Both the position numbers and the translations under genes were made by a program. Shown piece by piece: positions 1 to 10,068 of a stretch of DNA of 64,000 bases (positions within the stretch are counted from its first letter, which is position 1; every line of letters starts with the position of its first letter). The notes under the pieces were generated by a model, which did not search any database, was not told the origin of the DNA, and saw nothing but the letters and a program-made list of their open reading frames with translations. Source of the DNA: Lunularia cruciata (taxonomy: Eukaryota; Streptophyta; Marchantiopsida; Lunulariales; Lunulariaceae); the NCBI GenBank assembly GCA_948567375.1, contig OX419756.1:74192552-74256551 (forward strand). Reading direction: 5' to 3'.

Positions 1-1000
1 CATGGTCTGAGCTTGCGAGGACCAACAAATGTGAGTTTGGTTATTGATAACCAGACTTGATCCCCCACATCAAACTCCAAATGGCAGTGGTGTGCATCTG
101 CATATTGTTTCTATTGATTTTGAGCAATCTTCAACTTGTTTTTGGCGCTCTCCACTCCTTGTTGGATTCTGTAAACAAAAGTGTTGATAACCTCCAACTT
201 AATATCCACCGGCCGGATCTTCATCAAGCTTGCAATATGAAAGTATGTTCTCCATACATTAGGAAAAATGGTGTGACTTGTGTAGATGCATTCACTGAAT
301 TGTTGTACGCAAACTCCACTAGTGGAAGTAAGGTGTCCCACCTTTCTTGTTCTTCCAGGGTGAAGCCCTTGAGCATGTCCTCAATAATATGATTAGCCTG
401 CTCTGTCTGACCATCAGTCTTTGGATGGTAGGCCATGGACATGGCCAATTTGATTTTGAAGAGACCAAAGAGTGTTCTCCAAAACAAACTAGTGAATTGA
501 GTGCACTTATTGGTGATGAGCATCCGAGACAAGCCATGGTGATAAAACACAAAATCTGAGTACAATTGAGCTAATTGGGGAGCCGTCACATCCTTGGTGG
601 TAGGACACATATGGATCATTTTGCTAAGCCGATCAACAAAGATGATGATGGAGTCAAATCTTGAGGTGGTCTTGGGCAATCACAAACCAAATCCATGCTT
701 ACCTATTCCTAACGGTGTACTGGAGTAGGAAGAGGTTGAAGAAGTCATGCGGGTGCTTGATTAGATGCTTTATTTTGTTGGCAGAGGAGGCAACTTTGAA
801 CATACTCCATCACATCATCATTGCTCATCTTGGGCCAATAATAATTGTGTTTGGTTGCATCCAAGGTTTTGTCCACTCCAACGTGACCAGCAATGGTAGA
901 GTCATGATATTATGCTAGGAGGGTGGTCCTCAGGTTCTTGTCATCCGGGATCCATAACCTACCATCCCAAAACACAAGTCCTTAGGTATTGGTGACACTT
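1..1000 (-). pseudogene. Integrase domain of Element I
   Basis: The reverse-strand ORF at 679-224 encodes the catalytic core of a retroviral-type integrase, the enzyme that inserts retrotransposon cDNA into chromosomes. Recognisable are FVDRLSKMIH, a second catalytic block reading LITNKCTQF, and DGQTEQAN carrying the catalytic Glu. In the second block the expected Asp is Asn, which should kill catalysis. Upstream in reading order (about 910-760) the HHCC zinc domain can be read with stops and frame changes: His in a TIAGHVGVDKT-like block, then a SCLLCQQNK-like block. Bases 1-223 would hold the C-terminal part, in which I see no intact domain. The equivalent region of the second copy is 60020-61600. 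Confidence 0.85.
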
Positions 1001-1680
1001 GTGCATGATTGAGCTCCTACAATCTATGGGCCAGTCTTTGTAGCAGCAAGCAGCCTTGGCCAAAATTCAATGTTCATCTTTACATCTACCACCAGATTGT
1101 TTGCCATAGGCATTCATGTAAACGCATATGCAAATTGCCTCTTTCCTTCCACATACATGATCGTCATGTCGAACCATTGCATCCACTCTACCCACCAAAT
1201 CTATTGAGAAGAGAGATCTTTCTATGTCTCAAGGTAGACTAGAGGCTTGTGATTTATCTCCACTACAAATGCCTTCTCGCCAAGGTAGTGCTTCCAATGC
1301 TTGGTTGCAAGGACAATGGCAAACTCTTCTTGTTCATGGTGTGATAGTTGTGTTCTGTTGGTAACAACTTCCGAGTGAAATATGCAATTGGGTGCCATCC
1401 ATCATGCCATTCCTATTGTAGGATTGCTCTTATTGCTCCCCTTGATGCATTTGTAGCCAACTTGATTGGAAGTTTTGGATCATATCATTTCAAGATTAGT
1501 GCATATAGTAATTCATCCTTCAATTCTTGAAAGGCCAATTCTTGTGTGGTTCCCCACATCCACTTTTTCCCCTTGTCAAGCAATGCCATTAGAGGCTATG
1601 CCACCCTGGAGAAGTCCTTGAAAAATTGATGATAGAACCCCGTCAACCCCAAGAAGCTCTTGAGTTGAGTTTGATCTTTT
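1001..1680 (-). pseudogene. RNase H and connection region of Element I (heavily decayed)
   Basis: This lies between the integrase zinc domain and RT on the reverse strand, where Ty3/gypsy elements have RNase H. No open frame longer than a few dozen codons survives on the coding strand. The assignment rests mainly on position and on nucleotide similarity to 61240-61610, the same region of the second Element I copy. No catalytic Asp or Glu can be assigned with confidence. Confidence 0.55.
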
Positions 1681-1688
1681 GGAGTGCA

Positions 1689-2633
1689 CTATTTTTGAAT
1701 GACCTCTATTTTATCTATCAACACTTGGATATTTATTGCACTTACTCTATGCCTCAAATAGTCTACTTTAGACTTGCCAAACTCACATTTTGAGATTTTG
1801 GCATACAATTGATTTTGTTGTAGAATTTGGAGGACTTCTCGCAAATGTTGCTTGTGTTTTATCATCATCCTACTATAGACAAGAATATCATTTAGGAAAA
1901 TGATAACAGATTTATCCAAGTATGGACAAAATATATCATTTGTCAAACTCATGAAAGTGGCTGGTGCATTGATGAGGCCAAACAGTATCACCAAGTACTC
2001 AAAGTGACAATACCTTGTTTGAAAGGCAATTTTATGAACATCTTCCCCCGCAATCCGAATCTAGTTGTACCCACTTTGCAGATCTAGTTTGGTGAAGAAT
2101 TTTGCTCCATTGAGTTGATCAAACAAGTCTTCCATGTGAGGTAAGGTTATTTTTTTCTTCACAATCTGTTGATTTAGGCCCCGATAGTCAATGCACATGT
2201 GTATTGTACCATCTCTTTTCTTTACAAACAAGATAGGAGCTCCATATGGTAATATCATAGGTTGGATATATCCTTTTTGCAACATATCTTCAATTTGAAC
2301 CTTGCATTCCTCCAACTCATGAGGTGATAGATGGTATGGGGTCTTACAAGGAGGTGTCTTCTCAGGAATTATCTGGATTTTATGGTCTACTCTCCTTTCT
2401 AGTGATAATCTTGATAGTAGGTCATCCAAGAAGACATCTTGGAACTCATTAACCATATCTTTCAATTTCTTAAGAACTTGTCCGTTGAGTTGTGCACTCT
2501 GGACTTCTCTTGTTAGCCCCATGAAACATCTATCTATATTACAGATCATTGTTTTCCCTATGACATAGAGAGGTACTTCTTGCCTATGTGCTCTATCTTT
2601 AACTCCAATGATCTTCCATTGGTGAGTTCTCAC
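1689..2633 (-). pseudogene. Reverse transcriptase of Element I, catalytic box altered
   Basis: Two reverse-strand ORFs (2633-2061 and 1994-1689) together cover the RT fingers and palm. The first contains the entry segment ([20 protein letters not shown]), [20 protein letters not shown] and [14 protein letters not shown]. The second contains FGLINAPATF and the active-site strand. There the usual F/Y-x-D-D box reads FLNDILVYS, so the first Asp is replaced by Asn. A frame break of about 65 bases separates the ORFs. RT copies element RNA into cDNA; this copy should be inactive. Confidence 0.9.
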
Positions 2634-2699
2634 TACTTTCTTTCATTACTATTTTCTCCAATCAATCGTGGGATTGCAGTGCTCCATCCATGGCATGCT

Positions 2700-2991
2700 T
2701 AAGATTGCACCATAATAAGCTAATTGTATCACTCACTACTCAACTTCTTCTTGATATTCTCCTATAGAGAGTTACTTTTCTAGGTAATGACTCAATCCTC
2801 TCTGTTTGTCCATTAGGTAACTCAACTTCTTCACTCTCATTCTTCTTTAGATTCATTCCTAATCTCAATGCAATATAGTGGGACAAGAAATTCTTTATTG
2901 CTCTAGGATCTATCAATACTCTCACCTGATTGCCTTCTAGGACTTCATTCACAATAATCAATTGTGAGTTTGCCTTTTTGGATCTTTGCAT
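2700..2991 (-). pseudogene. Aspartic protease of Element I
   Basis: The reverse-strand ORF at 2991-2740 has the retropepsin-like pattern NEVLEGNQVRVLIDPRAIKNFLS followed by a RLGM segment. The catalytic triad, normally Asp-Ser-Gly (or Asp-Thr-Gly), reads Asp-Pro-Arg: the Asp is present but the next two positions have diverged. Retrotransposon proteases cut the Gag-Pol polyprotein. It sits between gag and RT in the expected order. Confidence 0.75.
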
Positions 2992-3034
2992 ACTCGTTCA
3001 CTTCTTCCCCTTGCCTTTCCGCTTTCCAATTGAG

Positions 3035-3578
3035 CTAATAAGGCTGTAAGGTACATTTATTGGCAATCTTCATTTCCAAGGTGATTTCTACATCCTCCTC
3101 TTCAGTTCGTCTCTCCATGTTGTTCAAAGATTGCTTGTATGGAGGCTGAGGGCCTCTAAGAAGATAGGCACAAAAATTGATGGGTATGTGCCCAATACAA
3201 CCACAATTGTAACAACAACGTTGTTCTCCTTGAGATCCTTCTCCTCGTGCAACTCGCTCTCTCCATTCTTCCACTCATCCCGTTTGTCCTTGGAGTTGTC
3301 ATGCTCCTTGGTCTTGAAATTGAAGGTTTCCCAATTCCATAGAAATTGGTTCCCCTACGTGTGGCATTTCAGCATGATAATGTTGAGATGGAACTACTCC
3401 TTCACCTCCTCCAAGCGGCCTAGTTATCCTCTGAGTGCAAGCAATGGCCTCAAATAATGTATGAGGATTTTGTACCATGACTTTTTGGCAAATCTGCTCC
3501 TTCAACCCTCATTTGAAATTGTCTAGTGCCTCTATTGGGCTCATGTTGGTTATTGCAACTTGCAGATCAAGAAAGGCC
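3035..3578 (-). pseudogene. Gag nucleocapsid part of Element I
   Basis: Reverse-strand ORFs at 3505-3299 and 3274-3035, with readable sequence up to 3578, give a gag C-terminus. A region reading SPIEALDNF and QNPHTLFEAIACTQRI is followed by a proline/glutamine-rich stretch and a zinc knuckle, CYNCGCIGHIPINFC. The knuckle has spacing CX2CX4HX5C, one residue longer than the canonical CX2CX4HX4C, so it may be damaged. The 5' part of gag is separated from this piece by the repeat that begins at 3579. Confidence 0.75.
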
Positions 3579-3875
3579 TATAACACCCATTTTTGCATGT
3601 GTGTGGTATTGTGATATTTAGCTTGGTATTACAAGTACTTAAGAGATATTATTTATATAGAGATAAAGGATGGTTCTACATTAGTCATGATTAGCTAAAG
3701 TTGGTCATAGCTAAGATAGAGGAGACCTTACTTAGAGAAGTGGAAAAGATGAACACCACTATTTTGGATTCTAGTGTGTTGACTTGGTATTATTCCTAGG
3801 TGTTTAGCTTTGAGGAAAGAGTTGAGAACTCTTGGGCCCGCAAGCCTTTTTGTTTTGGATTCTTCTATAGTCCAA
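3579..3875 (+). repeat. LTR-B-like repeat, 5' part
   Basis: This block begins TATAACACCC and matches, almost base for base, the first 300 bases of the LTR at 7378 (which begins TGTAACACCC), including the shared end ATTCTTCTATAGTCCAAG. The similarity stops sharply at 3875, where a tandem array starts instead of the rest of the 7.4-kb LTR. It interrupts Element I gag. It could be an LTR subtype with a different downstream part, or an LTR broken by an array. Confidence 0.7.
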
Positions 3876-4540
3876 GTGCTTGGGGAGAAGAGAAATTTTC
3901 ACAGGGACTATTAGGGCTTGAGAGTGCAGGGGAGAGAAAGTGTTTCTTCTTGAAGGAATGAACAATGTGCAGGAGAGGAAGTGCTTGGACATAAGAGAAA
4001 TTTTTGCAAGACTGTTAGGGCTTGAGAGTGCAAGGGAGAGAAAGTGTTTCTTCTTGAGGGAATGAACAATGTGCAGGAGAGGAAGTGCTTGGGGAGAAGA
4101 GAAATTTTTGCAAGACTTTTAGGGCTTGAGAGTGTAGGGGAGAGAAAGTGTTTCTTTTGGAAGAAATGAACAATGTGCAGGAGAGAAACTGCTTGGGGAG
4201 AAGAGAAATTTTTGCAGGACTGTTAGAGCTTGAGAGTGAAGGAGAGAGAAAGTGGTTTTTCTCGAAGGAATGAACAATGTGCAAGAAAGGAAGTGCTTGG
4301 ACAGAAGAGAAATTTTTATAGGGACTGTTAGGGCTTGAGAGTGCAGGGGAGAGAAAGTGTTTCTTCTCAACGGAATGAACAATGTGCAGGAGAGGAAGTG
4401 CTTGGACAAAAGAGAAATTTTTTCATTACTATTAGGGCTTGCGAGTGCAGGGGAGAGAAAGGTTTTCTTCTTGAAGGAATGAACAATGTGCAAGAGAGGA
4501 AGTGCTTGGGAGAAGAGAAATTTTCGCAGGTCTGAAGGGC
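3876..4540 (+). repeat. Tandem array, seven units of 104-105 bp
   Basis: The landmark GTGCTTGG (once CTGCTTGG) recurs at 3876, 3981, 4085, 4189, 4293, 4398 and 4502, giving periods of 105, 104, 104, 104, 105 and 104. Each unit carries AGAAGAGAAATTTT, TTAGGGCTTGAGAGTG, GGGGAGAGAAAGTG and GGAATGAACAATGTGC. The long reverse-strand reading frames across it are by-products of the purine-rich unit and are not called as genes. The array directly follows the LTR-like block. Confidence 0.95.
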
Positions 4541-5020
4541 AGGCTGCAGGAGTTGAAAAAGGAAACTCTCACAAAGGTGAGAATATGACTGAAGAAGAGA
4601 GATTTTTGTGTGAAAATGTTGATAGAAGGTTGAGGGACAAAATTGGAAAGGGAATTTTGCAGGTCTGAAGGGTAGGCTGCAGGAGTTGCAAAAGGAAACT
4701 CTCACGAAGGAAACAGAGGGGAAGGAGTTCAGGTTTCAAGAGTTTTGCCCTGGAGAGAAGTGACCAGTGGAGGAGAAGAATTTTGAAATTGGCTTGGTTT
4801 GTGACAAGAAACAAAGGAGAAAGAGTTCAGGTTTCAGGAGTTTGCCCTGGAGAGAAATGCCCAGCGGACGAGAGTAGAATTTCAAAATTGGCTTGGTTTG
4901 TGATAGGAAATAGAGGAGAAGGAGTTCAGGTTTCAGGATTTTTGCCCTGGAGAGAAGTGACCAGCATCGGATAAAGAGAAGACAACTCGGAGTTGCATTT
5001 GGCTGGACAAAGAGGTAAGA
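4526..5020 (+). repeat. Two further short tandem duplications (133 bp x2, 98-99 bp x3)
   Basis: A block beginning GCAGGTCTGAAGGG occurs at 4526 and 4659 (period 133) and includes CAGGCTGCAGGAGTTG and GGAAACTCTCAC. It is followed by three copies of a block with GAAGGAGTTCAGGTTTCA and CCCTGGAGAGAA at 4721, 4819 and 4918 (periods 98 and 99). These continue the same purine-rich region as the 104-bp array and suggest repeated slippage or unequal exchange in an LTR or leader region. Confidence 0.85.
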
Positions 5021-5793
5021 GGAGGAGAAATCCCTAAAGCTGGTTTGGTCTGGCTTGAGCAAAGATAGATCTGGGTACGTAAGGAGCTTGGACTTTGCTG
5101 TGACAAAAGCTTATGCATTGTCTCCAATCGGAGTTGTAGACATTGACTGCGATAGGACTCTTAGACCTTGATGTGGCAGAGGAATAGAGAAATTGTTCAC
5201 AGTTGGACTGCTCTGAATTAACATGCAAGTGAGAGAGAACATGTTGGAGACCAATTTTGAATTTTGGCTGTTATTGTTCCTTCCTTTTGCTTATTTGACA
5301 GTCATAGGGGACTTAGGTGAGTTCAGTGTGTTACTTGGAACTGATTATTTCCCAAGTGGATTTGTAAATAGTGAGATGAGGATGTGTTGAAAGCTGTGAG
5401 ATTCTCGTGGATGAATGTTTTATTTGAGAATTATGAATAGGGCCATGGAGAAGGACTTCATTCTTGGGCTTCTAGTTCGGTACGTGTAGCCAGCTCAAGT
5501 CATTGATCTATTTGCCCTGGATTGGGTCTAGCCATACCTTGTGACCTGCCAAACAGACCCCACCAGAGCTATAAACCTCAACCCAAAGCTTAACAAACAT
5601 GAACAGGCTATAGTGATACATTAGGTTCAGCGTTAACCCAAGAAATCCTACCAAACAGTCCTAAGAAGAGCATGCAGATAGGAGCAACTATAGGCAGCTG
5701 CTCTATTACATGGAGGAAACTGCAATCATATGAAAGAGCAAAGCCTGCGATAAACTGCAGGGGAACTTCTAACTCTTCAATGAATAGGATAAC
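5021..5793. other. No gene recognised; retroelement-like non-coding sequence
   Basis: I see no credible coding region. The left part continues the style of the preceding repeat region. Around 5540-5780 the reverse strand may continue the gag-like relic described next, but only short reading frames remain. The right boundary of the element that starts at 3579 could not be fixed. Confidence 0.5.
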
Positions 5794-6720
5794 CTAAGCA
5801 TGAGCAGCTAGGTGCCCGGCGCACTCTTGAGACCATCCGATCCCCTCAAAAATGCCTATAGCACACTGCTCTTTGTAGAGCTCAATATTGCAGGTCTTCT
5901 TCATCTGTAGAAGCAATGTGGCTTCATTGTTGATCGGGTTTGGTGCCATTGACATGGTGCCAAGAGCTTCAACCGCAGGTACTAGGTTTTTCAACGGTTC
6001 TACCTCTTGCACTTCTTGGTCATTCCTGAAGGTCTATACTTGACTTTGTAATGCTCCCATGGTCATCTTAATCTCTCAAAACTTGTTCAACATCCCTTGC
6101 ATCAGCTCCTACAATTGCGGATCCATGGTTCTTGCAAACACTCAATCTCTACTTCCTACTTCAATAGAGAGTTAATATGATCACTCAAGAAGGTGCATGA
6201 ACTATCGGGACTACCATTGGAACTTCAAAGGCTATCCCTTGTTGATAAAATTTCTCACCAAAATTCTTGACTACAAAATCCCTAAACATCACGTTTGGTC
6301 TAACTACGTAACAAATTTCTACTTGAGTGTTAAAAGAGAGAGGATTTGGGACATTGAAATCCATCACAATAGAATGTAGACTATCACATCCCACTCTCTA
6401 TTGTAAATCACTACATGAAGAATCACCGTGTTTGGTGAATTCATCATTATGTCCATGAACTCTGCTTCAAAATGGTACACAAGATATACCCTCGCTTGCT
6501 CTTGCTGGATGTACATAATCTTGATTGAAATGGATTCAAGAATGGAAAGTAGGGTGTAGGAAATTGTCCACTAGGAGCCTCCATCCCATCCTCTCTCTAA
6601 CTATCTTAACTTGTCAATTGTATTGCAATTTTTATCGTAGAAATTACTCAATTTCAATAGCCCATGTTCTTCCAAGAGGGGTGATCCACTCTCTTGGATT
6701 GAAACACCTACTTTGGTACC
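5794..6720 (-). pseudogene. Retroelement ORF relic, gag-like start plus an unidentified ORF
   Basis: On the reverse strand a gag-like start can be read from about 6127 (MDPQL..ELMQGMLNKF) into the open segment 6012-5794 (EVEPLKNLVPAVEALG, NNEATLLLQMKKTC). Upstream in reading order is a separate 69-codon ORF (6394-6185) with CDSLHSIVMDFNVPNP and GEKFYQQGIAFEVP, preceded to about 6720 by interrupted coding-like sequence. I do not recognise the family. Position between other retroelement fragments and the gag-like start suggest retrotransposon origin. It could be the 5' part of Element I gag displaced by the 3579 insertion, but I could not show that. Confidence 0.4.
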
Positions 6721-6722
6721 AT

Positions 6723-8149
6723 TCTAATATTCCAAGGATAGAGAAACACAATAGAGAAAACACGAATTCCACACTCAAACTCTGATGCCCCAAAGGAGCA
6801 CCTTCTCTTTATTATATAGCCAAAGAGGATCTCCTCCAAGGATTAGGTACATGGATAGGTGACCTATCAGCAAGCTCCACCCTTAGATTACTTGCTTGGA
6901 TGGATGACATGTTGGTTTTTGTCCCATCTGGTTGGTTAAACAAGCTTTGACCAGAGGGAATCTTTTAGAGAATCTTCTTGTAAGAATCTCAGAATCACGT
7001 GAGTGAAGTATCTTTGGAAAGCTCTCGATGAGACAAAGCAAGGAGGAGGGGAAGGCCAACCTTTCCTCCATTTGGGGGGGGGTGGAAATCTGCACATTTT
7101 TTAGGCCTAATTCATACATTTAGGCTCCCAAAATTGTCTTTGAAGTTTTTAGGCCTATTTTGGCTTTTGCCCTATTAGTAGAAGTGCTCTTTTGATGAAA
7201 CCTCTATCTGATCTATTTTCTCCATCATGTGTAACATCCTTCTAGATGTCACCCCTCCAAGTCTCACCTCTAGATCATATGCTTAGCTATTGTTTTGAAA
7301 TTTTCCAAGCATATTGGTTTCTGTCCTATTAGTAGAAGTACTCTTTTGGTGATACCTCAAGCTGATCTACTTAGTCTTGTAACACCCATTTAAGCATGTG
7401 TGTGGTATTATGATATTTTATTAAGTATTATAAATACTTGAGAGATATTATTTATATAGAGATAAAGGATGGTTCTACATTAGTCATGATTAGCTAAAGT
7501 TAGTCATAGCTAAGATAGTGGGGACCTTATTTTAGAGGAAATAAAAAAGATGAGCACCACTATTTTGGATTCTAGGTGTTGACTTGGTATTATTCCTAGG
7601 TGTTTGGCTTTGAGGAAAGAGTTGAGAACTCTTGGGCCCGTAAGCCTTTTTGTTTTGGATTCTTCTATAGTCCAAGGATAGCCCATGTGAAGGAATCTTT
7701 GACTTAGTGGTTAGGTCAATATAAGATCACATGCTTAGTGGAATATACCCATGTGGATGGATATTCTTTTATACTTTTTGACTTGACTTGACTTGACTTT
7801 TAGCCTAGTAACTTGAGTTACTCCAGTAATTAGTAACTTTGGTGCATAACTATTTCACAAGTATATAAACTAGGGGTGGGAGGTACTCATCATCCTTTCA
7901 TTTGCAACTATCTCTTCATTGAGTTCTCTAGTGAGCAATGTCTTGAGTCTTGGAGTGTTAGCCTTGGGGGAATATGATAGAGTTGGGGTTCTTTTCCTTC
8001 TTAGTCCATGGTGCGCTACCATAATAGCCATCAGAGGTTTATCCTGAGTGAGAGACAGGCTGGCTCACAGTCCAACATGTATAGCATCCTTCTAGATGTC
8101 ACCAAACCAATTTCATCTCTAGATCATATATCTAGCTATTGGTATTACA
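6723..8149 (+). mobile_element. Solo LTR-A, copy A, interrupted by LTR-B
   Basis: The LTR-A family starts TGTAATAC and ends GTATTACA, so it has 8-base inverted ends. This copy starts TCTAATATTCCAAGGATAGA at 6723 and ends GGTATTACA at 8149. After removal of LTR-B (7378-8068) it is roughly 735 bases, like copies B and D. It carries two direct units of about 155 bases (CCTATTAGTAGAAGTRCTC ... ATCATATGYCTAGCTATTG); LTR-B sits in the second. No clear flanking duplication is visible (ACCAT left, CTACA right). Other copies are at 23939, 46342, 53980, 57219 and, reversed, 60634. Confidence 0.85.
7378..8068 (+). mobile_element. Solo LTR-B nested in LTR-A
   Basis: It begins TGTAACACCCATTT and ends near GGCTCAC, flanked by AGTCT (7373-7377) and AGTCC (8069-8073). 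This is a plausible 5-base target duplication with one substitution. The uninterrupted sequence can be inferred from other LTR-A copies, where the two flanks are contiguous. It contains a GTATATAAAC TATA-like box near 7860 and a short TTGAC/GACTT repeat near 7780. The first 300 bases match 3579-3875. No internal retroelement sequence is attached, so it is a solo LTR. Confidence 0.8.
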
Positions 8150-9620
8150 CTACATCACCATTTTGATGGTCGTCCCACGGATATGGCATGAGGTTCTTTG
8201 TAGAGGAGAGGGGTATTGGATGTCTCTCTAGCCGTGTTCACATCATATTACCAACAATGCATTTCAATCACTTTGCAAAGCACTCAAGCTTTGGGTATAT
8301 ACCTACATGCAACTACTATAGTCACACCCAACATGGCTAGGGTCCTCCCTCCCCACTTATCAAATATACCATTGGATGACCTTTATACTATTTTTTAGGA
8401 GTAGAATTTCCTCTCTCTAGTTTGGGATTGATAGTCCGCTTGCTTTTTCTTGATGATACCTTTTGGTCCTTCTTTGATTTGCCTTTTTGTTTGTCATATG
8501 GGACTTTGGGCCGTGTGCTCTTGGATCCTTTTGCACTTCTTTGTGCCTTGTAGTCCTTGTCCCTTTCCTATGGGTACCAACTTTTAAATAGTTATTGTGT
8601 CTAAGCTAGTATCCAAGAATTTTTAATATGATTATATGTTGCTATTTAAAGACTATTTGTGATTTGAGATATTTAAATGTTAGAAAATAATACAAATAGT
8701 CCAAAATGACAACAAAATAGAAACTTGTAATACCAAAATAATTCATAGAATATGCTCAATCTAGTTTAAAATAACTAGCTGAGTCAGATGCACATCTTAT
8801 AGGTACATAGGCTTATATTACTCACCTAAGTTAAATTTTAGTATAGTAAAGACGTTAAAGAAGAGCTATCCATAAAAGCAAGTAAAACATGTGAAATAGT
8901 GATTCAATATCAGCTACAAAGTAGAAAAATTAGCCACACAAGGATCAATCTAAATCAGAATTAGATCAACCAAACCAAAGAAGTGAGAGGTTAATTATGA
9001 TTGTATAATAAATAAAATTGATACTAAATTAGATTATATAGAAGTGGTGGAAATAGATGTACATCTAGAGGTAAGTATTGGTATAAATAAATAGGAAGTG
9101 AAGATCCCACAAATATTTTCATTAGCCTAGTCATTTAAGTAGGAATGTATAATAAAGAAGATGATATTATACTAAGATGAATAAAACCTTAAATGCAAGG
9201 CATATTCCAAGGTTAGCAAATGATCTATCTCCAAGGTATTCATGAAACTTTTAGAAACAAAGACTGACTTTCTTTTCTAAGGAAACAAATTTCTATTCTT
9301 AATGAATCAAGGAGAGAAAGGATAGTAGAAGGATTGAAGAGTTGAAGTTTGTTTCAGAAAAAAAATATTTATTTTCTAGTGCATAGCTTATCATGGTAGA
9401 TGATATGAACCTCTAGCACATAATGCATGGATATCAATATCTTTCATAAATCAAAAAAGTTGGGGAGGATGAGAGGATTAACAAAGTTAAGGAAGAATAA
9501 CTCCTTATTTTTTAAGGTATTTTTGTATCTAAACAAACCTAAATCTGCATTTGCTCTTATTAAGACACATATGTCCTATGGTATCTTTTAAACTCCTAAT
9601 ATGGATAGTATAGATCAAAC
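8150..9620. other. AT-rich sequence without recognised genes
   Basis: Only short, low-complexity reading frames are present and none resembles a known domain. The composition is strongly AT-rich from about 8600 onward. I see no terminal repeats or tandem arrays here. Confidence 0.6.
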
Positions 9621-9624
9621 TCAA

Positions 9625-9790
9625 ACAAAATCACTTGTTGGAGCACTTAATGTCTTACTTATAGGTGATAATTACAATAAGAAGACATGGTTATTGATAC
9701 TTAAATAGAAAGGTCTAGTTGTGTATCAGGTCATGAAATCCATAGCAATGATTGACACACATAGTACATGGAAGGTGAGGAAATAAACAC
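9625..9790 (+). pseudogene. Possible Ty1/copia gag N-terminal fragment
   Basis: The plus strand reads KSLVGALNVLLIGDNYNK followed by WLLILK, a stop, and GLVVYQVM. This resembles the start of Ty1/copia Gag (L-x-G-x-N-Y ... W ... LxxKGLW). Only this short patch is recognisable and no copia protease, integrase or RT follows. It is a weak call based on the pattern alone. Confidence 0.3.
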
Positions 9791-10068
9791 ATATTAAAGA
9801 GCAAGGTCAAAACACAAGCATGTAAGAAATTTGTTAAGAGCTTTATCAATTGATATCCATGGGCTCTAGGCTCTAGACTGTTGGGCATTTCACATCATAA
9901 TCTCTAAGCTATGAACTATTCTATACATGTAATACATATCTCTAAATTATGAGTTGTAAGGTAAATGTGACATTTATCTATTAAGTATAAAATATACATT
10001 ATCATATGATTAAAACACTTCTTTACTTGACAACCATCTAAGAAAAATTTCTTATGATGAATTTAGTG

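Larger units (their letters stand above)
1..3578 (-). mobile_element. Ty3/gypsy retrotransposon Element I, decayed, truncated by the window start
   Basis: Reading the reverse strand from 3578 down to 1, relics follow in the order gag with a zinc knuckle, aspartic protease, reverse transcriptase, RNase H, integrase. This is the order typical of Ty3/gypsy (Metaviridae) elements, because integrase lies downstream of RT. Frame changes and stops separate the segments, so the copy cannot be autonomous. The gag end is interrupted at about 3579 by an unrelated LTR-like repeat. The integrase C-terminus and the 3' LTR would lie before base 1. A second, shorter copy of the same family lies at 60018-61620 in the same orientation. 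Confidence 0.9.

Noticed and set aside
4015-4493. Long reverse-strand reading frames with repeated SPAHCSF-like peptide units
   Set aside because: They are produced by the 104-bp purine-rich tandem array; the period is mostly not a multiple of three, so the peptide repeats in shifting frames and there is no start or domain.
3876-4540. Regular repeats considered as a CRISPR-like array
   Set aside because: Units are contiguous and similar along their whole length, with no unique spacers, in a plant-type nuclear context.
6718-8154. Target-site duplication around LTR-A copy A
   Set aside because: ACCAT and CTACA do not match; ACCAT occurs a few bases further right but not adjacent, so no duplication is claimed.
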